Part shown: positions 1 through 9,767 of the stretch, piece after piece | How positions within the stretch are numbered: position 1 is the first letter of the stretch | Layout of the letters: each line of letters begins with the position of its first letter | Origin: Enchytraeus crypticus | Taxonomy: Eukaryota; Annelida; Clitellata; Enchytraeida; Enchytraeidae | Direction: 5' to 3' | Assembly: GCA_905160935.1 (NCBI GenBank) | Contig: CAJHZI010000555.1 | Coordinates: 1,211,001-1,275,000, forward strand | DNA: 64,000 nt | Translations under genes and position numbers: made by a program | The notes under the pieces: generated by a model | Seen by the model: the letters and a program-made list of their open reading frames with translations, nothing else | Databases searched by the model: none | What the model was told of the DNA's origin: nothing

Positions 1-5
1 TCTCG

Positions 6-205
6 TTTACGCCTACTAATGGGTCCAACCATTCGTAGCTGATCCCAACCCTTGGGTCCAACCATTCGTAGATGATCTCAACCCCTGGGTCCAACCATCC
101 GTAGCTGATCCCAATCATTGGGTCCAACCATTCGTAGCTGATCTCAACCCTGGGGTCCAACCATTCGTAGCTGATCTCAACCCTTGGGTCCACCATTCGT
201 ATCTA
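6..205. repeat. 33-bp minisatellite at the left edge
   Basis: About six tandem copies of a 33-34 bp unit containing GGGTCCAACCATTCGTAG, with units starting near 19, 53, 86, 120, 153 and 187. It lies immediately downstream of the acyl-CoA oxidase stop codon (gene on the minus strand). No coding potential is seen. Confidence 0.9.
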
Positions 206-218
206 ATCCTCTCTCTCT

Positions 219-910
219 CTAGAAACTCTTTCTATAACGGCTACTAGACCCCCCCTCTCCCCCTACCCCTGCTCCCCTTCCACCTATATACTCCCTCACC
301 TCCCCCGCTCTATCCTGCTCGTTATACTCCACCCAGTTCAGCGCCACTGGGGCTGACAACATCTCGTCCGTAAGCCCAAAGGCCTCGGTCAGGGCCAGAC
401 TGTCCGGGCCTAGCTCCACGCACGTCTCACGGGCTAGCGGGGCCACCGCTGCGGCCGTCTCCTTCGTCAGGACCCCGTCAACCAGGAACTCCCCCAGGTC
501 TCGCTGGAGGATGTCGAGCACGTAGAGGCGGTGGAGACGCTTGAGGACGGGGTGGAGGGAGGAGTCAGCAGCCTGGGCTGCCAGGATAAAACTCTTGCTG
601 AGCAGAAGCTCTCCGTAAGCTCTTCCCGCTGATTGGACGGTGTCCGAGTGCTCGAACATCCAGGCGGCAAAGATTCCCTCGCGGCTGATTCGCTTCATGG
701 CTCGGCCGAGAGTTGTGTAGAGAGCCTCTTCGCGCTTGATGAGCAGCGCGTGTAGGGTTAGGTTGTCGGTGAGGTCAGCGTTCTGAGTGTTCACTCCCTC
801 GGGCATTCTGAATGGTTTGTACTTGGCCAGGCGCTCCTTAGCTACCTAAACAACAGCAGCATTACAACGTGTATGAAAAAGTCCTTAGCTACCTGTACAA
901 CAACACCGCT

Positions 911-943
<33 letters not shown>

Positions 944-2847
944 TTCCCTTGAATCCTAGTTTAACTATGGTCGGGATACGAATAGACTGCCTCAAATTCT
1001 CTCTGTCCTACATCACATCGTCAGTCAATCCCCTATTTGAGACTACAACAACACCGCTATCACGTGTAAGAAAAAGTTCTCAGCTACCTGCACAACAACA
1101 ACACCGTTACCACGTGTAAGAAAAAGTCCTTAGCTATCTGAACAACAACAACACCGCTATCACGTGTAAGAAAAAGTCCTTGGCTACCTGCACAACAACA
1201 CCGTTACCACGTGTAAGAAAAACTAATTTTAACGTCAGTTTCCTCACTCGAAAGCGATGTCAGTGACATCGATGTATTGGTAAAAGAAAATGGAATTTAA
1301 GTTTTGAAGTCTGCGGCGTTACGAGTAGCTGAAAGGAAAGCTACAGAAAGGTCAGCAGTATTTTGTATAAGTTATGACACTAAATGCGCCTATGCTCCAG
1401 AAATTGCTGCAAAAATTTAAACAAACGGAAATGTCTCAAAAAGGGGATTGACTGATCAATGGATGATATGATGTAGGACAGAGAAGATTTGAGACATTCT
1501 ATTCGTATCCAGACCCAGGTTAAACCGGGATTCAAGAGAAGGTGATGATGATGATGATGCTATATGTACTAAGTTCAACACATTTAATGAACACTTTGGC
1601 AACTTAATCTCAAAAACATGTGAAGTTATGCGCAGCATACGAGAAAATTAACAATAATTTGGCACAGTAATTATTAGTCAAGTGTACTAATATTAATTAC
1701 TGGTCAGTGTACTATACCAACACAAGTGCAATACTAGACAATGTACTAGAATAATAAAAGTTCAAAGCTATGCACTGTACAACACTGAAAGTAAATCTCA
1801 CATAAACATTAACAGAAGAAACTAGTGAGCACTTGAGAGAATATATTATTATTATTATTATTACTATTATTACTACTATTAACAATGAAAACTTAAATCA
1901 CTGTGTCATTACCAAACTCGGTCTTCCAGACTACTTAATATAACTTAGGAGTTCAAACCTTCTGCATGAGCACACTACTATCGCCCTCTGCTGTCACAGC
2001 AGCGTGTGCTAGACCCAGGAAGGTACCGAACCTGCTGCATGACAGATACCCCTGTCCCCCGCACCTCTCCCTAGCCGTGCTGACAGCGGTAGTGGCGTGC
2101 CACGCAGCGAGGGGTTTTATAGCACAACACATGGTAACAATCTCAGCGTGTTCAGAGCCGTCTGACTTCTGGAGGGACCAGCGGTCCTTGACGTAGTTCA
2201 GACCAAACACGATGGCGTAGGTGCGAGCGAGGAGGGGGAAGAGAGAACGCTGCTGCAGCTGGTAGCTCAGGATAGGGGTGTCGGACTTACCACGAGGTCC
2301 AACCGTTAGACGAGTGCATGCGTATCTTATAGCTACGATTAATCAATCAATGAGAGATACATGTATTTATTTCAGCATCAACACCAAATCACTGACAAAC
2401 ACAAATAGAAATAAACATTTAAATGAAATAAAATAGAAAATTTCCAGAAACACAGGATAGCAAACAGTCTGTAAAACTAGAACAACGGCCGTCACGAAAG
2501 ATGATAAACATCTTATATAGCTGACCTATAACTATACTGATGTCATGTAAAATGCAAAATTAACTGAAATATAAACGTATCTCAAATTAATGAACAAACT
2601 AAAAGAAAGGAAAATAAATTACAATTTAATCTGATTAGAAAGCAGTGAGCTAAGTAACAATTCTAGCTGGACATTAGATCAGTATCATGTGACTTTAATT
2701 AATCAGTGGTCAGTATCACGTAGCTATAATTAATCAATGGTCAGTGTCATGTAGCTACGATTAATCAATGGTCAGTGTCATATAGCTACAATTAATCAAT
2801 GGTCAATATCTAATATCTAAGGGCATTTACAAAAGAATACTAGTAAC

Positions 2848-2888
<41 letters not shown>

Positions 2889-5800
2889 TAATAGTAATAA
2901 TAATGACAATAATAGTAATAATAATAATAATAATAATAACATTTCACATGCTACCTTGTTGCGGAATACACAGATATATCGTCAATGATGCATTTTATAG
3001 AAATAAAAATGTTCGTTGGTTTAGCACAAAAAAAAAATTAATAAAAATAATAACAACATCAATAATAATACCGGCTTAACGTCCACTTCCTCACACAAGC
3101 ACAACGACAACGCTACAGACCTATCGCTAGCGAAGCCTTCGTTGCCCCAAGAGCCATAGAGGCTATACAGATCCTGCCAGACATTAGCTGATCTGCCACA
3201 GCCAGGAACCTAGCCCTCGCTCCGTCCACCACCGACGTAAAGCTGCCATCTGGTGCCACGTCTGAGTAGCGGTTGAGCAGGGCCTCTCTGGGTACGTGTA
3301 CGTCGCTGAAGGCTATCCGGGCGTTGTCGACCCCGTTGAGGCCCATCTTGTGGCCCATGTCATAGATGAAGACCCCCGGGACAGGGCCTAGGGCTTCGTC
3401 GCGGATTCTGACGACGAAGCAGTGGATACCGTGGTTGACTGAGTCCAGGATGAGTTGAGCGAACACGATGCAGTGCTTGGCGTGCACCGCGCCGTTAGTG
3501 ATCCAGAACTTGTGCGCGAGCGGAGTGTCGCAGTTGATTACGAACTCTGTGGATGTAAGAGTAGTTGATACAAAGATAGATAGTGCATAGTTAGAGAAAG
3601 TAGCGCTAAAATAGTTGATAGAAGGTTGAGTTAAAAACTTAAAATATAGGGTGTCGCATAAGTTCGTATACCGTTTTCAAATTGCAGTAATTCGGCTAGT
3701 AAAGGTCGCATGTTCATAAAATTTCGTATTCGTGTATAATAGATGTGAATTAGATGTTGGTGCAAGTTTATTTTCATTAGACCTGGAAATGACGTCACAC
3801 GGCGCTGTCGCGCAATGTGACCCATTTTCTGACTGGCGCAGCTAGAGACACGCTGTGGCTGCATGCAGCGCGTGCCTGGAAATTACCTGATGTTGTCGTC
3901 CAGGACCGCAGTCAAGGCTAATCAACGTGTCAATGTTATTGTTCGATGAGGCCGCGTATAATTTATAATATGGATAAAATTAAAATAATACAATTACGTG
4001 CACAGGCAGTAGTATTGGCTAAAGAAGGATATTCGCATAAATGTATTGCACAAAAGTTAAATCGGAGTAAGTGTTGGGTTACGAAGTGGGTAGGTCGAAG
4101 CAAATTTGACGAAAAACTAGTGGATATGAAACGTAGTGGACGTCCGAAGATACTGTCTAATACAGCCAAGCGTCTCATCCAATCCGCAAAATACAGACGT
4201 GGACAGAGTTTGCGCCGTATTTCAAATCAACTGAAAATTCGTAATGAACGTGCTTCTAAGGACACAATTCGCAGATACATGGTTAATGACCTGAAGTGGA
4301 AGAACTGGCGTCGCAAAAAAATTCCACTGTTGACTGATGCTCACAAGGTGAAACGTATTAAGTTTGCGCGTGATCATCGTAATTGGACTGTTCAGGATTG
4401 GTCAAATGTTCTGTTTACTGACGAGTCACCCTTCAAAGTGTTTTACATACCCAATCCCAAGAACGACACTGTGTGGGGATCACAGGAGAGTAATGTTCCT
4501 CCCGCTGCTCAAATGAAGTTCAGTCCCTCGGTTATGGTTTGGGGCGGAATGACTGCACACGGATTAACGAGTCTGCACTTCATTCCGAACGGTACACGAC
4601 TTAACTCGGATTATTACATTGTAAACATACTGGATAAACTCGTCAAGCCAGCGTTTCAAAGAATCGTAACCGGCGGCAACGTTACTCGAGTAAAGCTGTT
4701 CAATGACAATGACCTTGGCATCTTTCAACAGGATGGTGCAAGATGTCATACATCAGCCAAAACAACAAGATGGTTGGAAGACAACATTCCATCGTACATT
4801 AAGCCGAAGGACTGGCCACCGAACTCTCCAGACCTTTCTCCTATCGAGAACCTGTGGAGTATTCTGTCGTTTAGTGTCTACCGCGATCCAGAGCCCACGA
4901 ATGTTGTGCAGCTGAAACGTCGTCTACAACAAGCTTGGAGATCAGTGAAAGTGGAAATACTTCAGACATTAATCAAATCTATGCCGGATAGAATACTCGC
5001 TGTCATTAAGCAAAAAGGAAATACTATAAAATATTAGTTTTTGCGAAAATGTGACGTCATTCAGAAAAATTTCAGTTTCTACTTAATTACTTGTACGATT
5101 ACAAATTAAATTGTACCCATATATTTTATTTATCGTGTCTACATACTGTCCAAATTTGGTTTAAAACGGTTAAGTAGTTCCAGAGTTAATGCAATTTGAA
5201 AACGGTATACGAACTTATGCGACACCCTATAGTTGAAAGAAAGTAGATTTAAAATAGTTAGAGAAAGTAGAGTTAAAATAGTTGATAAAAAGTAGCTTTA
5301 AAATAGTTGATAGAAAAAGTAGAGTAAAATAGTTGATAGAAAAAGTTGAGTTAAAATAGTTGATAGAAAAAGTAGATTTAAAATAGCTGATAGAAAATGT
5401 AGATTTAAAATAGCTGATAGAAAAAGTGGATTTTAAATAGTTGATAGAAAAAGTAGATTTTAATAGTTAATAGAAAAAGTACATTTAAAATAGTTGATAG
5501 AAAAAGTAGATTTTAATAGTTAATAGAAAAAGTACATTTAAAATAGTTGATAGAAAAAGTACATTTAAAATAGTTGACAGAAAGTAGCTTTAAAACAGTT
5601 GAAAGAAAGTGATTTTAAAGTAATTTATAGAAAGTAGTTTTAAAATACTTGATAGAAAATATTCAAGTGCCTTAACAGTTTGGTTGTAAAGGCACTTACA
5701 GTCTTCTTCTGCGTCGCCCGTGATATTTTCTGAGAAGATCTGACTGCGATCAGAACCAATGACCTCTGGCTCAGACAAGCTAGCTAAGCATTAGACCAAT

Positions 5801-7085
5801 AGACTGAAAGAGTAAACAAGTGCAAACCTTGTCTCTGCTTGTCGTAGGTGGCCGTTGTTTCCATCTCAATGGCATTGTTTCCATAGCCCAGCTCAGTGAG
5901 ACCAAAACACCCCACAGCCTCTAGCGAGTCAATAGCGTTGAGATAGGTCGAGTGGTGCTTCTCAGTGCCGAGTCTACGAGAGCAGAGTCAATAGAGTCAA
6001 CAGAGTCAACAGAGTCAATAGAGTCAATAGAGTCTATAGCGTTGAGATAGGTCGAGTGGTGCTTCTCCGTGCCTAGTCTACGAGAGCAGAGTCAACAGAG
6101 TCAATAGAGTCAACAGAGTCAAAAGAGTCAACAGAGTCAACAGAGTCAACAGAGTCAATAGCATTGAGATAGGTCGAGTGGTGCTTCTCAGTGCCGAGTC
6201 TATGATAGCAGAGTCAACAGTCAACAGTCAATATTCAACAGTCAACAGTTGATAGTCAATAGTCAATAGTCGACAGTCAATAGTCAATAGTCAACAGTCA
6301 ATAGTCGACAATCAACTGCCAATAGTCAACTGTCATTAGTCAGCAGTCAATAGTCAACAGTTAACAGTCAATACACAGTAAATAAGTGTAGTATTGTAGC
6401 AGGAACGTTATAAATAACTTAAAGATCCACAGTTTGTATGTGGACATGAAGAAAAAAATGGGAAGATAGAGAATAGAGGCATTATCTACCATGGACCTGC
6501 CAGTAGGCAGTGCACTAGGAGAGCGAGACAATTACAATCATTCAAATACAACAAATGAATAAATCTAACTAAAACAATTAGGATAACTTAATTTCTACAA
6601 CTAGACAAATCCAATTACTACAATAAAATGACCCTAAACGGTGCAGACCTGAGCACAGTTCCTCCAAACAGATTAAACTGAACGGTCATCTTGGTGGCCA
6701 TGCTTGGATCCACAACTGTCGCCAACTCGTGAGCGGCAAAGATCTTCCTCGGATTGGTATCAAAGTCCCTCACCGATATGAAGTTGTTCTGACACACCTG
6801 CTTGAGTCGCTGAAACGCTACTTCTCTCTCCTCAGCGATAGTCGCCTGGTAGTTCGGCAACATTTCAGGCCTCGACAACAGAACTTTCATTTCTGTTCTC
6901 ATCTCTATGTTGTCGTGGTCGAGCAGTTGACCCATTTTCGTACGCGAGAATGACTTTCGTCCCCATTCCGATCTGAGTTTGTTGAGATCGGCTTTGCTCA
7001 GATCTGCAAGGGAGCTTCCCCAGCGTTTGCCCGCCACAACTGATCTACCGCAGAGACGCAGCGACTGAGCAATAGTTGTATACAT
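219..7085 (-). CDS. Acyl-CoA oxidase, five exons (669 aa model)
   Basis: Oxidises acyl-CoA to trans-2-enoyl-CoA with FAD and O2, the first step of peroxisomal beta-oxidation (family knowledge). Exons on the minus strand: 6649-7085, 5828-5973, 3121-3546, 1959-2332, 219-845. All junctions are GT-AG and phases join without a break (2010 nt including the stop). Seen: [11 protein letters not shown] then RLGTEKHH (about residues 132-152), the FAD-loop [13 protein letters not shown], the core HKFWITNGA, the flavin-domain [20 protein letters not shown], and CGGQGYL followed by [11 protein letters not shown], whose Glu (about 452) aligns with the oxidase catalytic base. The start is the Met opening [11 protein letters not shown]; an in-frame Met lies upstream at 7151. 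No SKL-type PTS1 is seen (the protein ends KSF). A strong donor GAG|GTGAGG at 300/299 would allow another 3' exon beyond the left edge. Family assignment is firm; the C-terminus is uncertain. Confidence 0.9.
846..1220 (-). repeat. Tandem copies of the ACOX exon 5 acceptor
   Basis: Degenerate ~50-bp repeats in intron 4. Read on the gene strand, each copy carries an acceptor followed by the first bases of exon 5 (CAG|GTAGCTAAGGA in the clearest). Copy boundaries are at 892, 1087, 1137 (ATAGCTAAGG variant) and 1187; the working boundary is 845. The last three copies are spaced exactly 50 bp. A LINE-like tail interrupts the array. Confidence 0.85.
913..1044 (-). mobile_element. Decayed non-LTR tail with (GAT)n end (family B)
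   Basis: In reverse orientation: ATC microsatellite, then CTTGAATCCTAGTTTAAC and a segment reading CGGGATACGAATAGAC. It matches nine other copies in the window. Family B ends in a GATGAT run. Confidence 0.7.
1225..1282 (-). mobile_element. tRNA-derived SINE (family A), 3' fragment
   Basis: Contains AACGTCAGTTTCCTCACTCG followed by AAAGCGATGTCAGTGAC, the conserved non-tRNA part of the SINE seen in full at 20103-20235. The tRNA-like head is missing. Confidence 0.7.
1384..1559 (+). mobile_element. Non-LTR 3' tail with (GAT)n end (family B)
   Basis: Sequence from CTCCAGAAATTGCTGC through ATTCGTATCCAGACCCAGG to a GATGATGAT run. It is colinear with the copies at 13782, 55005, 57755 and 60378. Confidence 0.75.
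2690..2815 (-). repeat. 31-bp minisatellite copying the ACOX exon 4 acceptor
   Basis: Three clear and one degenerate copies of a 31-bp unit. On the gene strand each reads ATTGATTAATCGTAG|CTA, like the working acceptor of exon 4 at 2332. Copy boundaries are about 2723, 2754 and 2785. Only about 8-12 exon bases are shared. Confidence 0.7.
2848..2940. repeat. (AAT)n microsatellite in ACOX intron 3
   Basis: Runs of AAT/TAA with a few substitutions, continuing less regularly to about 3070. Intron filler between exons 4 and 3. Confidence 0.9.
3600..3646. repeat. Left stub of the minisatellite split by the transposon
   Basis: Contains AAAATAGTTGATAGAAGG and AGTTAAAA, the same unit as the array at 5230-5680. 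The mariner element therefore inserted inside a pre-existing ~27-bp array. Confidence 0.75.
3647..5229 (+). mobile_element. Complete Tc1/mariner (DD37E) DNA transposon
   Basis: A 1583-bp element flanked by TA at 3645-3646 and 5230-5231, the expected mariner target duplication. The terminal inverted repeats begin TAGGGTGTCGCATAAG. They match perfectly over 40 bases, and with two mismatches over about 46. One uninterrupted transposase ORF fills the middle. It sits in ACOX intron 2, antisense to that gene. Perfect repeats and an open ORF suggest a recent insertion that may still be autonomous. Confidence 0.95.
3946..5037 (+). CDS. Tc1/mariner transposase, DD37E type
   Basis: Cuts and re-inserts the element at TA dinucleotides (family knowledge). 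The 363-aa ORF is intact. It has an N-terminal paired-type helix-turn-helix ([20 protein letters not shown], then the linker KRSGRPK) and a second HTH around residues 85-110. The DDE catalytic domain follows: FTDESPF carries the first Asp, [12 protein letters not shown] the second, and [10 protein letters not shown] the final Glu. I count 37 residues between the second Asp and the Glu, so the spacing is DD37E rather than classic Tc1 DD34E or mariner DD34D. An alternative start is the Met of MDKIKII at 3970. No stop or frameshift is visible. Confidence 0.95.
   Translation: MRPRIIYNMDKIKIIQLRAQAVVLAKEGYSHKCIAQKLNRSKCWVTKWVGRSKFDEKLVDMKRSGRPKILSNTAKRLIQSAKYRRGQSLRRISNQLKIRNERASKDTIRRYMVNDLKWKNWRRKKIPLLTDAHKVKRIKFARDHRNWTVQDWSNVLFTDESPFKVFYIPNPKNDTVWGSQESNVPPAAQMKFSPSVMVWGGMTAHGLTSLHFIPNGTRLNSDYYIVNILDKLVKPAFQRIVTGGNVTRVKLFNDNDLGIFQQDGARCHTSAKTTRWLEDNIPSYIKPKDWPPNSPDLSPIENLWSILSFSVYRDPEPTNVVQLKRRLQQAWRSVKVEILQTLIKSMPDRILAVIKQKGNTIKY
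5232..5680. repeat. ~27-bp minisatellite, ACOX intron 2
   Basis: About 16 copies of a unit like AAAATAGTTGATAGAAAAAG plus TAGATTT, varying at a few positions. It continues the array interrupted by the transposon. Confidence 0.9.
5974..6375 (-). repeat. Copies of ACOX exon 2 5' edge in an AGAGTCAAC array
   Basis: Two extra copies (about 6039-6077 and 6161-6199) reproduce the first ~39 bases of exon 2 with the acceptor. Gene-strand boundaries are at 6077 and 6199 versus the working 5973. They alternate with 9-bp units (AGAGTCAAC / AGAGTCAAT), then AGTCAACAGTCAAT repeats to about 6375. Confidence 0.9.
6443..6535 (+). mobile_element. Non-LTR retrotransposon 3' end (family C-LINE)
   Basis: Reads GACATGAAG..., GGAAGATAGAGAATAGAGG, ACCATGGACCTGCCAGTAGG, CAGTGCACTAGGAGAG. 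The same string ends the longer LINE fragment at 63390-63760, where it translates as the tail of a reverse-transcriptase ORF. Confidence 0.75.
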
Positions 7086-7152
7086 CACGACACGCGTTGA
7101 TATATGAGATGTGATGTGAAATGTTCTAGAAAATTCTGTAAATATATCCAAT

Positions 7153-7345
7153 TAATCAATCAATCAATCAATCAGAATTTAACGTCCGATTCCTCATCAT
7201 AAGGTAATGTCAGAGACGTCCCTTGCAGACACTACACAAACAGACGCCAAGGCACCACACGATGACGACTGAGTACACAGAGACCACAACAGAAAGCGAG
7301 ATCAAAACAGTGCAAGTCCAGGATCCACGGCAAGCATTAAATATT
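7153..7345 (-). mobile_element. SINE-like element with (AATC)n tail (family D)
   Basis: An (AATC)n run followed by GAATTTAACGTCCGATTCC, TCATCATAAGGTAATGTCAG and AGACGTC, then a body ending GATCAAAACAGTGCAAGTCC. Shorter copies lie at 14862, 20795 and (plus strand) 49130. It sits just upstream of the ACOX start. Confidence 0.7.
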
Positions 7346-7522
7346 ATTGTATTAAATCAAATCAATAAGGATTTTAAAGATTAATTTAGGATAAGGTTGC
7401 AATTGCACCTTGCAACAGATTTTCAACTGTAGTTTTTCTAAAAGGGGGTACTAAGTCATGGGAGTATTAATATTCATCATAGATGTACTTTATATAGAAT
7501 AGCAATATCTATCTCGTATATC

Positions 7523-7526
<4 letters not shown>

Positions 7527-7580
<54 letters not shown>

Positions 7581-7586
7581 AATGCA

Positions 7587-7618
<32 letters not shown>
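7527..7618. repeat. (TA)n microsatellite
   Basis: Two TA runs separated by a short spacer. Confidence 0.95.
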
Positions 7619-8703
7619 AACTATACATAAAATTTACTTCACATATTACAATTGTGAACGATGCTATACAAAATATTGATAAATACAAATACTATTATGC
7701 ACTTAAAAAGAAGGTTTCAATTTAAATTTAAATTACATATTAAATTAACATTGGCCCCAAGTGCACTCAATTTTTCAATGTTATCATCTGCAATATTTTA
7801 ACTATGACTGTTATTGCATATGCTTAAGTTGTTGACCGAAGCAAGTTGAACAACCGCATTGCCCCGAAAGTAGACCATAGGTAGTCTGGCAATATGAGAA
7901 CATTAAAGTTTTGCAAAAGTCAAATGCAGTTACTAACCACCTCTAGGATATCACAAATAAAACAATGTAAAGCGAAATTAACACTTAAACAGTTCTTGAC
8001 ATTGCAACAACCACGCAACACTAGTTTCTTCTGTTCACCTCAAAGCCCTTGACTTTAACCAGGCCCACAAAGTGCACTTCAAAAATTACGCACAATTTTT
8101 TAAAAAGTCAGGTAAGTAGACAATTACAAAATGCGCAAGCTATGCGTGACTAGCTAATGTAAGGTAAATGCAGCAGTAAATTTTATGTATTGAGCCCTGC
8201 CTAATATCGAGTGAGCACCAATTAGGCAATTAAACGAAAAAAATCAAATCTAAAAATAGGCTGTAGTTGTTTGTAAACAACAGCTGCGTCCTAGATTATA
8301 AACCTTCGACTAACAGGAGCTGAGCTCAAATTTTTCTCATACTTTTACAATTTTTATTTCTAATAAAATAAAACAAATTAATTAATTAATTAAATTTGCA
8401 TAAATCGTTTTGAATTTAACTCTCATTAGCTCCGTAAAAGGATACATTTATAAATCGAGCAGGCTGGAATTCTAGCCAGCTGAGGATAAAGAAAACTTAG
8501 GTGCTCCTGATAAAAAAGTTTTATAATCTTGTAAACTTTTAATTGATAAAAAGAAATTTTTATGAATTTATATTTCATGAATTTATGAAATTTTTATCCG
8601 AGGTCGAGCAATTAATTGTGATTATTTAATATTTAGTAATTGTAACTCAGCTATCTCGCCTGTCTAGAGCAGCTTGAACCGAATAGTAATGTCGGAGTTT
8701 TAA

Positions 8704-8859
8704 ATGGCTGCTCCTGAAGTTGTGACGATAATAGTTTACATCACATTGGTGTACGGAAAGTGTAATTTCTCAGACATACGTTCACCGCCGTCATCGATAC
8801 AGGACAGTAAAAAGGAAATTGACATTAGCTGCCAAAAAGTTTCAGGCGTGAGATATTAA
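8704..8859 (+). CDS. Short ORF with hydrophobic N-terminus, doubtful
   Basis: A 51-codon ORF starting MAAPEVVTIIVYITLVYG, with a signal-peptide-like hydrophobic stretch, then CNFSDIRSPPSS and ISCQKVSG before TAA. TTTCAG|GCGTGAG resembles an acceptor rather than a donor, and no partner exon is evident. It may be a lone exon, a 5' leader ORF of MsrB, or chance. I do not recognise a family. Confidence 0.2.
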   Translation: MAAPEVVTIIVYITLVYGKCNFSDIRSPPSSIQDSKKEIDISCQKVSGVRY

Positions 8860-9767
8860 ACGTACTGCATGGATACCATCATAGATTCACTATATTGCTT
8901 GATTTATTACTTAGAATTCCAGCAGTTTACACCAAAGAAATGAATCATTCTCATGAATGAGTGCAGTAGCGAATTATTCATCAATGTGGCAGAGACTTCC
9001 CAGGAATCTGGAAAGTTGTAGAAAGGTAATTGATATTCGATATCTAGGTTTCAATATGGTGGCTATTTATTTACTTTTTTGCTAAACTTCTAAATTAGGC
9101 CTATTATATATGCTACTCTTCGAATGAAATTACCACGGTGACATTGACATAGTCTTATTGTTTCACATACTGGTTAGTAGTTGCTCTGAACTACGACCAT
9201 CCCTGATGTGCCTAAAGGTTTATTGTTCTGTTTTAAGATTTTAATTAATCTATATATCCGATGGCCAACTCGCCTCTGTCTCTAACAGGATCCTAATAAT
9301 TATGTACAAATGATTATATGAAAGTTGACTTATATGTTGAAAAATGGTATATTCGGTTAAAAATTACTTGTTATTCAGTTAATAACTGAATGTTATTCAG
9401 CTGAGTTAAAATGTTTTATTGTGGAACGTTGTATTCAGTCTTAGAGTTTTAGACATCGATGCCGATTGCGTACACATTGTTCTGTTTTGTAGACACAATG
9501 TTTGAGTTTATTAGTTCCAATAATTATGAGCATTGCATTTTCCTTGCCGTTCTTTCATAAAAAGTAACATAGGAAATGTAAACGGTGCACGCTATAGGTA
9601 GCATATAAAATAACCTTAGACATCTCTTTATTTAGCGGATTGAAACAAAGTAAGTTAAACTCTGTTTGCTTTTCTAGGTTCCAATCTAGAATCCGTGGTT
9701 TTGATATCAGATATTGAAAACTGAGAATTATACGGAAATATCGATAACTGTCACGAACAACTCATAA

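Larger units (their letters stand above)
7346..9767. other. Intergenic region between divergent ACOX and MsrB
   Basis: About 2.4 kb, AT-rich, between two genes transcribed away from each other. It should hold both promoters, but no motif can be assigned. It contains a TA microsatellite (7527-7618) and one short secretory-looking ORF (8704-8859). The rest shows nothing recognisable. Confidence 0.6.
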
